Below are positions 43,309-52,408 of a stretch of DNA of 64,000 bases, one piece after another. The translations under genes were made by a program, and so were the position numbers. The notes under the pieces were generated by a model. The model ran no database searches, was not told the DNA's origin, and worked only from the letters and a program-made list of their open reading frames with translations. This stretch comes from Deltaproteobacteria bacterium (GTDB lineage: Bacteria > Desulfobacterota > Syntrophobacteria > Syntrophobacterales > Syntrophobacteraceae), in the NCBI GenBank assembly GCA_021777755.1, contig JAJYDE010000010.1:1-64000 (forward strand), given 5' to 3'. Positions within the stretch are counted from its first letter, which is position 1; every line of letters starts with the position of its first letter.

Positions 43309-44496
43309 ATGAAAATCGCTTACTTCGACTGTTTCGCGGGCGCCAGCGGGGACATGATACTGGGAGCTCTTATGGACGCGGGGTTGAGTGTCGAACGACT
43401 CAGGGAGGAACTGGCCAAATTGAGCCTGTCTCACTATGAAATCGGCGTGGAAAGAGTGGTCAAAAAAGGCATTGGCGGAAGCCGGGCTATTGTGGCCATC
43501 GATGAGCGCCATCATCACCACCATCATCGGCATCTGGGAGATATTGAAGAGATCATAGGAACGAGCGGCCTGGATGACGGGGTTAAGCAAAAAAGTCTGC
43601 AAGTCTTCAGACGACTGGCTGAAGCGGAAGCCAAGGTCCACCGGACTAGCGTCGATCGCATCCATTTCCACGAGGTCGGCGCCATGGACGCCATTATCGA
43701 CGTGGTGGGCGGCGTGGCCGGAATAGCGGCCCTGGGGATCGAGAGGGTCTACTGTTCGCCGTTTCATGTCGGGTCCGGGACCGTGGAGTGCGCCCACGGG
43801 ATATTGCCCGTACCGGCGCCGGCTACCGCAGAGTTGATCAAGGGCAAACCCTTCTATTCGACGGGCGTTTCGGGGGAACTGCTCACCCCGACCGGCGCGG
43901 CTGTTCTTACCACCATCTGTACGGGCTTCGGGCCCGCGCCCGCGATGACCATGGAACAAATCGGCTATGGGGCCGGGACCTCCGAACCCGATATCCCCAA
44001 TCTGCTCCGTATCCTTATAGGCGAGGCCGCAGACGAACTGCTTGACTACGAAAAAGAACAGATTGCGGTCCTTGAAACAAACATAGACGATATGAATCCC
44101 CAGATGTATGATTATTTGATAGGCAAAGTACTGGAGATGGGAGCGTTGGACGTTTTCCTGAGTCCGGTTCAAATGAAAAAAAACCGTCCGGGCACACTGG
44201 TCACTGTGACTTGTCAGCCTCATCTTGTGGAACGTTTCGCCGACTTTTTGCTGCGCGAAACCACTACGATCGGGCTCAGATGGAGAGTGGAAAACAGGCT
44301 CAAGGTGCGAAGGGCGATCCTCGAAGTCCAGACGCAATACGGAACGGTAAAATGCAAGGTGGCCGAAGTAAAAAGCGGCGTTATCAACATTTCCCCCGAA
44401 TATGAAGATTGCAAGCGGGTGACACTCGAAAAGAAGGTTTCCCTGAAGGACGTGATGGAAGCAGCCAAAGCAGCGGCTTTGGCGTTTGGAAGCTGA
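43309..44496 (+). CDS. larC: Nickel insertase LarC
   Basis: 395 residues, a single intact frame; in Lactobacillus plantarum LarC is made by frameshifting across two frames. N-terminal FDCFAGASGDMILGAL; a His tract (RHHHHHHRH) for metal; FHEVGAMDAIIDVVGG; CTP-dependent metal insertion region TNIDDMNPQMYDYL; and QTQYGTVKCKV near the end. It inserts nickel into the pincer by cyclometallation. A strong AGGAGG site precedes the ATG, 10 nt after larB. Confidence 0.94.
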   Translation: MKIAYFDCFAGASGDMILGALMDAGLSVERLREELAKLSLSHYEIGVERVVKKGIGGSRAIVAIDERHHHHHHRHLGDIEEIIGTSGLDDGVKQKSLQVFRRLAEAEAKVHRTSVDRIHFHEVGAMDAIIDVVGGVAGIAALGIERVYCSPFHVGSGTVECAHGILPVPAPATAELIKGKPFYSTGVSGELLTPTGAAVLTTICTGFGPAPAMTMEQIGYGAGTSEPDIPNLLRILIGEAADELLDYEKEQIAVLETNIDDMNPQMYDYLIGKVLEMGALDVFLSPVQMKKNRPGTLVTVTCQPHLVERFADFLLRETTTIGLRWRVENRLKVRRAILEVQTQYGTVKCKVAEVKSGVINISPEYEDCKRVTLEKKVSLKDVMEAAKAAALAFGS

Positions 44497-44535
44497 TTTC
44501 ATATCGGCTGAGTTCGTGTCGGGAGTGACAGTTCT

Positions 44536-45702
44536 ATGTTCAACGCCGGGACGGTTGCGGCAAAAGAGCGTTTCACCTTTGAATTGGGCCGGCGCATGGG
44601 GGAGAGCCTCATTGAAAGACTGGGACAAAAGCCCGGTGCGGCCTGGCTTTTTTCCTCTCCCGGCAGAGGAATCAAGGAACTCCTGAAAGGCGTCGCCGAT
44701 ACGGTCGGTACTAATGTAATCGTCGGGTGCACAACCGACGGTGAGATCTCCAGTTCCGGCTTTAGCGACGGCTCGGCCGTGCTGGGTGGAATCGCCACCG
44801 ACAGGATCGATTTCCATATCGCCGCGGTAAACGCTCTTGGACGGGACAGCGAGGCGGCGGGGAAAAAACTCGCAGCCGCTCTGCCTGGTTCGCTCAGGTA
44901 TGTCCAGATCTTTTCCGACGGGCTCACCGGCAACGGTTGTGCCATTTTGCGCGGGGCCATGTCGCAATTGGGGGAGGATATTCCTATTTGCGGGGGTGCC
45001 GCGGCCGACGGCGACAGGTTTGAGCGAACATTGCAATTTTACGGCTCTCAGATCTTATCGGACTCGGTCGTGGCCATCGGCTTTTCCGGAGACTTCGATA
45101 TTGGCACGGGCGTACAAAGCGGATGGTCTCCCATTGGCATCGCAAAGTCGGTTACTCGTTCCGCGGGACACGTCGTCTACGAACTCGACGGCCAGCCTGC
45201 CCTGGAGGTCTATAAACGCTTTTTCGGAAAGCACGTGGAAAAATTGCCGATGGTCGGCATCGAGTATCCCCTGGGGCTGATCAGCTGCTCCGATCTTCTC
45301 GACGACCCCGATTACAACATCTTGCTGCGCGCTTCGGTTTCAATGAATCAAGACGAGGGCTCTATCACGTTTGCGGGGGAAATTCCCGAGGGGACCATCG
45401 TTCGGCTCACCTGCGGAGACCCCAAGTGCACCCTGGAGGCTAGCGAACGGGCGGCGAGAATGGCCCTGCGCGACCTCGGCGGTAGCACTCCGGCTATAGC
45501 CTTTGTTTTTTCCTGCATGGCTCGAAAAACTGTCCTGGGAAGGCGCGCGCACGAAGAGATCGAAATAATTCGGCGCGCGGCCGGCCTTGATACGCCGCTT
45601 CTCGGGTTTTACAGCTACGGAGAGTTCTGTCCCGCCAAGCGCGGCGGGCCAACTCTTCTTCATAATGAAACGGCCACCATCTCCGTTCTGGGATTTCGAT
45701 GA
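44536..45702 (+). CDS. FIST-domain sensory protein paired with a kinase
   Basis: 388 residues with FIST N (VIVGCTTDGEISSSGF, ICGGAAADGDRF) and FIST C (FDIGTGVQSGWSPIG, LLGFYSYGEFCP) domains. It probably binds a small ligand. The stop overlaps the start of the hybrid kinase by 4 nt, so the two form a sensor pair. It begins 39 nt after larC on the same strand and may report on the substrate or redox state for this block. Confidence 0.88.
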   Translation: MFNAGTVAAKERFTFELGRRMGESLIERLGQKPGAAWLFSSPGRGIKELLKGVADTVGTNVIVGCTTDGEISSSGFSDGSAVLGGIATDRIDFHIAAVNALGRDSEAAGKKLAAALPGSLRYVQIFSDGLTGNGCAILRGAMSQLGEDIPICGGAAADGDRFERTLQFYGSQILSDSVVAIGFSGDFDIGTGVQSGWSPIGIAKSVTRSAGHVVYELDGQPALEVYKRFFGKHVEKLPMVGIEYPLGLISCSDLLDDPDYNILLRASVSMNQDEGSITFAGEIPEGTIVRLTCGDPKCTLEASERAARMALRDLGGSTPAIAFVFSCMARKTVLGRRAHEEIEIIRRAAGLDTPLLGFYSYGEFCPAKRGGPTLLHNETATISVLGFR

Positions 45703-48092
45703 TGCTAAGAATAAAACCAGGTTCGCGCAGAAGGATTGCCGATTTCGAAGAAATACAGAAGGCCTCGGAGCGAAAGATCGATATATTGACCAATCTGCTC
45801 AAGGAGGCCAGCGCTGAGTTCGAACACTCCCTTGAAAAAATCACCGTCTCCGAGGCCAACTTTAGAACCATCTTCGAAAACGCCCCTGAAGCCATCATCG
45901 TTTTACATAAATTCACCCGGCTGATCCTCGATTGCAACCCTTTTACCCTCGACTGGCTAGGCTATGCGCGCGACGAACTCCTCGGCATGCGCTACGACGA
46001 CATACTGGAGCCGGGCGGCCCCGAGGTCGAGAAGACCATCCAGACAATCCGTCGCCACGGGATGGTCAAGGTCCTGGATCGCGGTTTTCTTAAAAAAGAC
46101 GGGAGCATCGGGGATGCCGAAGTCACCGGCGCCATGATCGCCTATCGAGGCGAGAGTTGCCTGGTCATTCTTGCGCGCGACGTAACCGAACGTAAAAGGG
46201 CACAGGACGCATTGCTTCAGAGCGAGCAGCGCTTTCGCGATATCGCCACCCACCTTCCCGATTGGATATGGGAAATCAATCAGGATTGGCAGTACACCTA
46301 TAGCAGTGTGGGCGCTGAAAAAGTGCTGGGCTACCGCGCCGATGAGCTGATCGGAAAACCCATCTGGGAAAAAATGCCGCGAGAAGACAAGGCGGCCATT
46401 ATGAAGGTACTTGAAAAAGTACGGCGCCGTCCTTTCGCCTTCAAACTCTACGAGAGCAAAAGGCGACATCGCGATAACCACACTGTCCATCTTGAATCCA
46501 GCGGGGTCCCCTTGTTTGACGACGCCGGCAAACTGATCGGCTACCGGGGGATCCATCGCGATGTTACCGAGCGCAAGAGGCTCGAAGAGTTTTCCCGTTA
46601 CAAAGAGCTGTTTGAAAGCGTCAGCGACCCGGTTTTCATTTACGACCTCAAGGGTAGGTTCCTTGAGGTAAACGACGTCGCGGTGGAGCGTTTGGGCTAT
46701 CCCAGGGAAGCTATCCTGAAGATGAGGGTCAAATCTCTTTTCGGCAAAACGGACCGGTACAAACTGTTCCAGTCGAGGGAAAAAATAGAGGTCGGCGAGA
46801 GCATTCAACTGGAACTGGAGATGTTGACCAGGGATGGCGGGCGGATTCCTTTCGAATTTCATGCAAGGACCATAATCTACAAGGGACAGTCGGCGGTGCT
46901 CAGCGTCGGGCGCGATCTGAGCGTTCGCAAGCAACTGGAACAGGCACTGGTCGTAACCGAACGGCTCTCCGCCGTTGGAGAGATGGCGAGCGGAGTCGCC
47001 CATAATTTCAACAACCTGCTGCAGATGATTTTGGGCGCGGCCGATGCGGCGGCGGCCAAACTGGCCTCGGGCAGGATAATGGATGCGATGGAAGCGGTTG
47101 GAAAGATCCAGGAGGCTTCCCAGCGGGCTACGGAAGTGGTGAGGCGGATAAAGGATTTTACCCGTTTTAGCGAAAACGACCCGGTGAGCAAGGAGGCGCC
47201 TTTCGATTTGGGCTCTCTTCTGATGGAAGCCGTACAATTGCTGCAGCCTCTTTGGAAGGACCTCCCCGACTCCAGAAAGTACGAAGTAAACCTTCAGTTG
47301 GACGCCAAATGTTATGTTATGGGCAAACCTTCCGAGATCTATGAAGTTGTCGTCAATTTCATTAAAAACGCTCTCGAAGCGATGCCCGCGGGAGGGACCC
47401 TGACCATTTCGCTAAGTATCGTGGACGATCAGATCTTGCTCAAAATCTCCGACACGGGACACGGCATCTCGGAGGAGAATTTGCAACGGATTTTCGAGCC
47501 GTTCTTTACGACCAAGGGCCTGAAAAGCAGTGGGCTTGGCCTTTCATCGAGCTACGGAATAATTAAACGCCATCGGGGGAAAATACTGGTCGAGAGTCCG
47601 GTCGGCGGCGGCGCCGCTTTTACTCTGATCCTTCCGCGCGCCGAGGAGCCCTCTGTCGAAGAAGCCGCCCCGGTTGAAAGGGCTGAAAAGAGCAAAATCA
47701 GGTTCATGATGGTCGATGATGAAGTAAATATACTAAAAGCGATGGAAATGTTTTTCGAGGAAAGCGAAGTCGAACTCGTCACGTGCCGAACGGCGGCCGA
47801 AGGCCTCGAAGAGTTCAGAAAAAATCATTTCGACGCGATCCTGTGCGATCTGGGCATGGATAATGTCAACGGATGGGAATTCGGAAAACAAATCAAGAGC
47901 TGCTCTTTTGAAAAAGGGCTTCCCAAGACTCCGTTTTTACTCTACACGGGCTGGGACAAAGAGTTCGATAACGCCAGGCTCGATGAGAGCGGAGTAGATC
48001 GCGTCATCATAAAACCCATCCCCTGCGATATACTCCTGCAAATTCTCCAAGAGGTGACCAGCAAAGTGGAAAGTCAAAAGTGGAGAGTATAG
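45699..48092 (+). CDS. Multi-PAS hybrid histidine kinase with C-terminal receiver
   Basis: 797 residues: a short coiled coil (15-50), three PAS domains (starting near 52, 172 and 300), HisKA with GVAHNFNNLLQMIL, HATPase (VVNFIKNALEAMPAGG, GLGLSSSYGIIKRHRG), then a receiver (RFMMVDDEVNI, phospho-Asp in ILCDLGMDNVNGW, Lys in IIKPIP). No membrane helix is seen. The FIST protein encoded just upstream is the likely input. No dedicated output regulator is encoded next to it. Confidence 0.87.
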   Translation: MMLRIKPGSRRRIADFEEIQKASERKIDILTNLLKEASAEFEHSLEKITVSEANFRTIFENAPEAIIVLHKFTRLILDCNPFTLDWLGYARDELLGMRYDDILEPGGPEVEKTIQTIRRHGMVKVLDRGFLKKDGSIGDAEVTGAMIAYRGESCLVILARDVTERKRAQDALLQSEQRFRDIATHLPDWIWEINQDWQYTYSSVGAEKVLGYRADELIGKPIWEKMPREDKAAIMKVLEKVRRRPFAFKLYESKRRHRDNHTVHLESSGVPLFDDAGKLIGYRGIHRDVTERKRLEEFSRYKELFESVSDPVFIYDLKGRFLEVNDVAVERLGYPREAILKMRVKSLFGKTDRYKLFQSREKIEVGESIQLELEMLTRDGGRIPFEFHARTIIYKGQSAVLSVGRDLSVRKQLEQALVVTERLSAVGEMASGVAHNFNNLLQMILGAADAAAAKLASGRIMDAMEAVGKIQEASQRATEVVRRIKDFTRFSENDPVSKEAPFDLGSLLMEAVQLLQPLWKDLPDSRKYEVNLQLDAKCYVMGKPSEIYEVVVNFIKNALEAMPAGGTLTISLSIVDDQILLKISDTGHGISEENLQRIFEPFFTTKGLKSSGLGLSSSYGIIKRHRGKILVESPVGGGAAFTLILPRAEEPSVEEAAPVERAEKSKIRFMMVDDEVNILKAMEMFFEESEVELVTCRTAAEGLEEFRKNHFDAILCDLGMDNVNGWEFGKQIKSCSFEKGLPKTPFLLYTGWDKEFDNARLDESGVDRVIIKPIPCDILLQILQEVTSKVESQKWRV

Positions 48093-48097
48093 AGGTG

Positions 48098-48430
48098 TTA
48101 GCAATCTATTAATCTCGCGTCCTGAAGTCGGCATTTTACCCAGGTGTGGCTGCGTGTTCCTCCATCCCGGCGGTACCAGGCATAAAAATGCTTGGCATTC
48201 CATCCCTCATGTCTCTTCTTATACTGCTCAACAAGCGCAAATACTTCATCGACGGGCGCTTTGCGGGAAGCCCCGTTTAGCCGCTTGTCGATCAATCCTT
48301 CAAGCCCGGACTCCTCATACCGGTCAACTAAACGACGAAAGGTTCGCTCACACACACCGAGCACCCGCGCCGCTTCCTCCTGCGACAGGCTCCTTTTCTA
48401 CCAGCCGCCGTAAACCTGCTCGAAACGCAT
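48098..48430 (-). pseudogene. Broken transposase, ISNCY-type N-terminal HTH
   Basis: The frame starts MRFEQVYGGW and is stopped by TAG, then continues as KRSLSQEEAARVLGVCERTF, VDRYEESGLEGLIDKR, EGWNAKHFYAWYRRDGG and HTWVKCRLQ. This is the N-terminal HTH part of an ISNCY-like transposase. The catalytic part is missing, cut off at about residue 110. No terminal repeats were found. It sits directly after the hybrid kinase. Confidence 0.75.
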
Positions 48431-48560
48431 TTTCCGCACCTCCCGCAGCAGCTCCGTCCGTCTCACTGGCCCCCTCCTTCGGAGGCCCATCCAAACCGGA
48501 CAATTCACGTGCTACGAGTGGGGACATTTTATTTGCTCCTTACACCTTTACCGATTGTGC

Positions 48561-48589
48561 TTGACAGTTCCTGGAGCTATCCGGATAAT
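48561..48589 (+). promoter_or_regulatory. Sigma-70 promoter of the tetR-exporter operon
   Basis: A perfect TTGACA at 48561-48566, a 17-nt spacer and GATAAT at 48584-48589. Transcription would start near 48596, inside the operator described next. Confidence 0.8.
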
Positions 48590-48594
48590 GGCCG

Positions 48595-48609
48595 ATGACC
48601 GTCGGTCAT
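48595..48609 (+). promoter_or_regulatory. Palindromic operator overlapping the start of transcription
   Basis: ATGACCG-T-CGGTCAT, a perfect 7+1+7 palindrome placed at the predicted +1. Binding here would block RNA polymerase. The adjacent TetR-family regulator is the obvious ligand, so the operon is probably self-repressed. Confidence 0.65.
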
Positions 48610-48630
48610 TTAATGAACATTGGTGGGCAA

Positions 48631-49317
48631 ATGAGCCAGACTCAGAAAAGAACCGCCCTGCGCAAGGGCAGGGAACAGGCCCAAAGAAAAGGAGACATCC
48701 TCCGGTCGGCCCGGGAGGTGTTTTTCAAAAAGGGGTTCCTTTCGACCACGATGGATGAGATCGCCAGGGGATGCGATCTGGCCAAGGGAACCATCTATCT
48801 CTACTTCAAGAGCAAGGAAGAACTCTACATCTCTTTGATGGTCGAGGGGCTGGGGCTTCTAAGGGACGATCTGAACACGATCGGGGTTCTCGATCTTCAA
48901 GCCGATCAACTCCTGGGGGAAATCCTGGGGGTCTATTTCGCCTTCTACCAAAAAAACCCCCAGTATTTCAGAATCATGTTTCTTAGCAGTCAGCCCGATG
49001 TGCGGGAGCGGGTTCGAGACGAGTTGATGCAAGAGTGTCTGGGCCGCGCCGTGGAATGCATGCAGGTCTTGAACGAGATTATCGAAAAGGGCACCCGAAG
49101 CGGCATTTTCAGAAAAGTCGATTCGTGGAGCTGCGCCATCATTGTCTGGACGACGATAAACGGGATCATCACGCAGTACGAGCAGGATCCTTTCTACCGC
49201 TGCGAGATCCTGAAGGTGAACCTGGAGGAGATGCTGCGGGCGGCCTTGGAGCTGGCCCTGGGAGGACTGCTCATAAATAACCCTTCAGAACAAGGAAAGG
49301 CAAAGTCGGCATCATGA
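48631..49317 (+). CDS. TetR-family repressor (CecR-like by context)
   Basis: 228 residues from the ATG at 48631 (GGTGGG 5 nt upstream). In-frame ATGs at 48595 and 48613 are less likely: the first lies in the operator before the likely transcript start. HTH: ILRSAREVFFKKGFLSTTMDEIA, then GTIYLYFKSKEELY. The ligand-binding part is longer and less conserved. The gene order regulator, HlyD-like, double ATPase, two permeases equals that of E. coli cecR-ybhGFSR. The HlyD-type gene overlaps its end by 4 nt. Confidence 0.87.
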   Translation: MSQTQKRTALRKGREQAQRKGDILRSAREVFFKKGFLSTTMDEIARGCDLAKGTIYLYFKSKEELYISLMVEGLGLLRDDLNTIGVLDLQADQLLGEILGVYFAFYQKNPQYFRIMFLSSQPDVRERVRDELMQECLGRAVECMQVLNEIIEKGTRSGIFRKVDSWSCAIIVWTTINGIITQYEQDPFYRCEILKVNLEEMLRAALELALGGLLINNPSEQGKAKSAS

Positions 49318-50435
49318 TTGGTTCGATACTTCGGAACAAGCCTCGTCTGATTTACCCGGTTTTAGCCCTCCTGGTCCTCGCCTGCTCCTATTTTTTCTAT
49401 GCGGGCGTTGTTCGCCGTGCCCCCCTGCCCGAAGGGCTGATCGAAGCCAACGGGCGTATCGAAGGAGACCATGTAACGGTAGCGAGCAAGTTTGCCGGGC
49501 GCGTCCAGCGGCTTTTGGTGCGTGAGGGAGACTTCGTTCGCTCGGGCCAAAGGCTCATTATTCTCGACGATACGCAGACGCGAACCAAGGTGGCCCAGGC
49601 AAGGCAGGCCTATCTTGCCTTGAAAGACAAGGTGCGGGCCTCGCAATTGGCCCTGGAGCTTTTGCGCAAGGAGGTTCCGCTGGCCATTGCGGCGGCCGGA
49701 GCGCAGAGCGCCCGGGCCAGGGCGGTCGCAGCCAAGGCGGACGCGGTCCAACTCCAGACCCGCAGGGACGCCGGGCGCATGGCGCGGCTTTATTCCCGGG
49801 GAGCGGTATCGCGCCAGATGAGCGAGCGAAGCAAACTGGCTTTCAAGGAGGCTGGCGATGAGTCGTCACAATCCCACTCCGCTCTTACCCGGGCGCAAAA
49901 ACAACTGGAGCAGGCCCGGCTTGGCCGGGACCGTATCAAAGTAAGCGAAGGCGAGCTAAGTGCGCTCCGGGCGCAGCTAAAGCAGGCAGCCGCCCGCCTG
50001 GCTGAAGCCAAAAGCGTTCTGGCCGATTTCGTCATCAAGGCTCCGGCCGGCGGCGTGGTGGTCACCCGGATCGCCAACCTGGGTGAAATGGCCGCCCCCG
50101 GCGCTCCGCTTCTGGACCTGGTCGACCTCGATCGTCTCTACCTCAAAGTCTTCATTCCCGAAGTGTTGATTGGCAAGGTGCGAACCGGGCTTCCGGCGCG
50201 TATTTATACCGACGCCTTCCCCCATCGGCCCGTTTCGGCCACCGTGTCCATCGTATCCTCGGAGGCCGAATTCACCCCCAAGGAAGTTCAGACCGTAAAC
50301 GAGAGGACCAGCCTGGTTTTTGGCGTCAAGCTCCATCTCGACTCCAATCCCGATCACTTCATAACGCCGGGCATGCCCTGCGACGCGGTCATACGGTGGA
50401 AGCAAAACGTCGCCTGGGAAGCCCCGAGATGGTAG
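49314..50435 (+). CDS. HlyD-type periplasmic adaptor (YbhG-like)
   Basis: 373 residues. One N-terminal membrane anchor (about 10-30), lipoyl half motif (EANGRIEGDHVTVASKFAGR), a long coiled-coil hairpin (about 85-230), the second lipoyl half (VIKAPAGGVVVTRIANLGE) and a beta barrel (VFIPEVLIGKVRTGLPARIY). It would bridge the ABC-2 permeases to an outer-membrane channel. It starts inside tetR and ends inside the ATPase gene. Confidence 0.9.
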   Translation: MIGSILRNKPRLIYPVLALLVLACSYFFYAGVVRRAPLPEGLIEANGRIEGDHVTVASKFAGRVQRLLVREGDFVRSGQRLIILDDTQTRTKVAQARQAYLALKDKVRASQLALELLRKEVPLAIAAAGAQSARARAVAAKADAVQLQTRRDAGRMARLYSRGAVSRQMSERSKLAFKEAGDESSQSHSALTRAQKQLEQARLGRDRIKVSEGELSALRAQLKQAAARLAEAKSVLADFVIKAPAGGVVVTRIANLGEMAAPGAPLLDLVDLDRLYLKVFIPEVLIGKVRTGLPARIYTDAFPHRPVSATVSIVSSEAEFTPKEVQTVNERTSLVFGVKLHLDSNPDHFITPGMPCDAVIRWKQNVAWEAPRW

Positions 50436-52408
50436 CCGAAGGTTTGGGACCTCAACCGGCTGTAAGGTTGCGGGCCTTTACGAAGAACTACGGCCGGCTG
50501 CGGGCGGTGTGCGGAGTCGACCTCGATGTGGACCGCGAGGAGATTTTCGGACTTATCGGGCCCGATGGGGCGGGCAAGAGCAGCCTCATGAAGGCTGTTG
50601 CGGGCGTGATGAGCTTTGAGGGCGGTTCGCTCGAGGTCTTCGGGACGCGCATCGATTCGGAAAAGTCGGCTGAAAGCGTTAAGGAGCGGCTGGGTTTCAT
50701 GCCCCAGGGGCTGGGGCAAAACCTCTATCCGGACCTTTCGGTGGACGAAAACATCGATTTTTTTTCCCGCTCCCGGCTGGTCCCGGCAAAAGAAGCCGCG
50801 GAGCGTAAAAAGGGGCTGCTGGAGATGACCCGGCTCACCCCTTTTCGCGCGCGCCCCATGAAGAATCTTTCCGGGGGCATGAAGCAGAAGCTGGGGCTGG
50901 TTTGCACCCTGATCCACGAGCCGGGGCTGGTGATTTTGGACGAACCCACAACGGGCCTTGATCCCGTTTCCCGCCGGGATTTCTGGACAACCCTTTCGGT
51001 GCTTTTGCGCGAGAAAAAAATCACCGCCCTCGTATCCACGGCCTATATGGATGAAGCCTCCCGCTTCCACAGGCTTTCGCTTTTCTACGGCGGGCGCGCC
51101 GTGGCGCAGGGAAGCCCCGATGAGATCATGGCCGCAGTCCCGGGGGCTCTTGTGGTGTGCAAGACCGAGCGCCAGTCGGAAACGCTTGCGGGGCTGAAAA
51201 AAAGCTTTAGCGACGTGCAGGTTCGCGGCTCCTGGCTGCGGGTCTTCGTAAAGGGCGCGGATGAACAGGAGGCGGTCGGAAGAGTCGGGCAGGTGGTAGG
51301 GGAGGGTGTCGCCGAACTGCGCTCCGCGCCGGCCGAACTCGAAGATATTTTCATCGCCCTTTTGCGGGAAAAAGGACTTGTCGTGGAAAGCAGCCGTGGT
51401 GTTAGCGACATGACCGACAGCGCGATGCCTGCTCGCATCGAAGAGGAGGGCCGGGGCGGCGCCGACATCGAAGCCCGAAACCTTGTCCGGGACTTCGGTG
51501 GTTTTCGGGCCGTGGACGGGGTGAGCTTTCGGGTCGAAAGGGGAGAGATTTTCGGTCTTCTGGGGGCCAACGGCGCGGGGAAGAGCACCGCCATAAAGAT
51601 GCTCGTCGGACTCCTTCCGCCCACGGCGGGAACGGGCTACGTCGCGGGCCGCTCCATGCTCCAGGCCCCCCGGGCCATACGGGAGCGCATCGGCTACATG
51701 TCCCAGGTGTTTTCTCTCTACACGGACCTCACGGTTGTCGAAAACATAAGGCTTTACGCCGGCATCTACGGGCTGGACCGCGGGCGCTCGCGCCAAAGAA
51801 CCGACTGGATACTGGAGATGACCGAACTGGCCGGCCATGAGGACCAGCGGACAGAGTCGCTTCCCATGGGGGTGCGCCAGCGCCTGGCCCTGGGTTGCGC
51901 CCTGGTGCACGGTCCACGCATTCTTTTCCTCGACGAACCCACCTCGGGGGTCGATCCCATAGGAAGGCGCAGGTTCTGGGACATCTTGTTCCGGCTCTCA
52001 CGCAATGAATTGGTGACCATTCTGATCACCACCCACTACATGGGTGAGGCCGAACACTGCGATCACCTGGCCCTGATGCATGGCGGAAAAATCGTGGCCG
52101 ACGCCTCTCCGGGCGAAATGAAGCGCAGGCTGGCAAATGAGACGGGCGGGCTCCTGGAGGTCAAAACCGACAGGGCGGCGGAGGCTATGGAGGCCCTGCG
52201 GGAGGCAGGCTTCCAGGGAGTCTCCATCCACGGCAGGCAAATTCATCTGCTGGCGCCGGACCGTGAAGCCGCCGAACACAGGATCCGGAAAGTCCTGGCG
52301 GAAAAAAACATCGCCTTGATTGCCGTTTCGCAACAGCCGGTAACAATGGAAGACGTTTTTGTCCATCATGTGATGGCCATGGAGGCAAACGGGGGAAAAA
52401 GTCGATGA
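50429..52408 (+). CDS. Duplicated ABC exporter ATPase (YbhF-like)
   Basis: 659 residues from the ATG at 50429, which overlaps the stop of the adaptor gene. Two nucleotide-binding domains in one chain: Walker A GPDGAGKSS and GANGAGKST; signatures LSGGMKQK and LPMGVRQR; Walker B LVILDEPTTG and ILFLDEPTSG. The second signature departs from LSGGQ, as is usual in this subfamily. It powers the two ABC-2 permeases encoded next. Confidence 0.92.
   Translation: MVAEGLGPQPAVRLRAFTKNYGRLRAVCGVDLDVDREEIFGLIGPDGAGKSSLMKAVAGVMSFEGGSLEVFGTRIDSEKSAESVKERLGFMPQGLGQNLYPDLSVDENIDFFSRSRLVPAKEAAERKKGLLEMTRLTPFRARPMKNLSGGMKQKLGLVCTLIHEPGLVILDEPTTGLDPVSRRDFWTTLSVLLREKKITALVSTAYMDEASRFHRLSLFYGGRAVAQGSPDEIMAAVPGALVVCKTERQSETLAGLKKSFSDVQVRGSWLRVFVKGADEQEAVGRVGQVVGEGVAELRSAPAELEDIFIALLREKGLVVESSRGVSDMTDSAMPARIEEEGRGGADIEARNLVRDFGGFRAVDGVSFRVERGEIFGLLGANGAGKSTAIKMLVGLLPPTAGTGYVAGRSMLQAPRAIRERIGYMSQVFSLYTDLTVVENIRLYAGIYGLDRGRSRQRTDWILEMTELAGHEDQRTESLPMGVRQRLALGCALVHGPRILFLDEPTSGVDPIGRRRFWDILFRLSRNELVTILITTHYMGEAEHCDHLALMHGGKIVADASPGEMKRRLANETGGLLEVKTDRAAEAMEALREAGFQGVSIHGRQIHLLAPDREAAEHRIRKVLAEKNIALIAVSQQPVTMEDVFVHHVMAMEANGGKSR

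Noticed and set aside
43186-45036. A long open frame (about 616 codons) on the minus strand over larC and the FIST gene
   Set aside because: It lies antisense to two clear genes and its product has no family features; it is a side effect of high-GC codon use.
48595-48630. The upstream ATG codons as the start of the TetR protein
   Set aside because: The first lies before or at the predicted transcript start and within the operator; both the first and second lack a ribosome site, while the one at 48631 has GGTGGG in front.
50354-51910. A 518-codon minus-strand frame over the ABC ATPase gene
   Set aside because: Antisense to a gene with perfect Walker motifs; composition is rich in His, Gly and Pro, with no domain.
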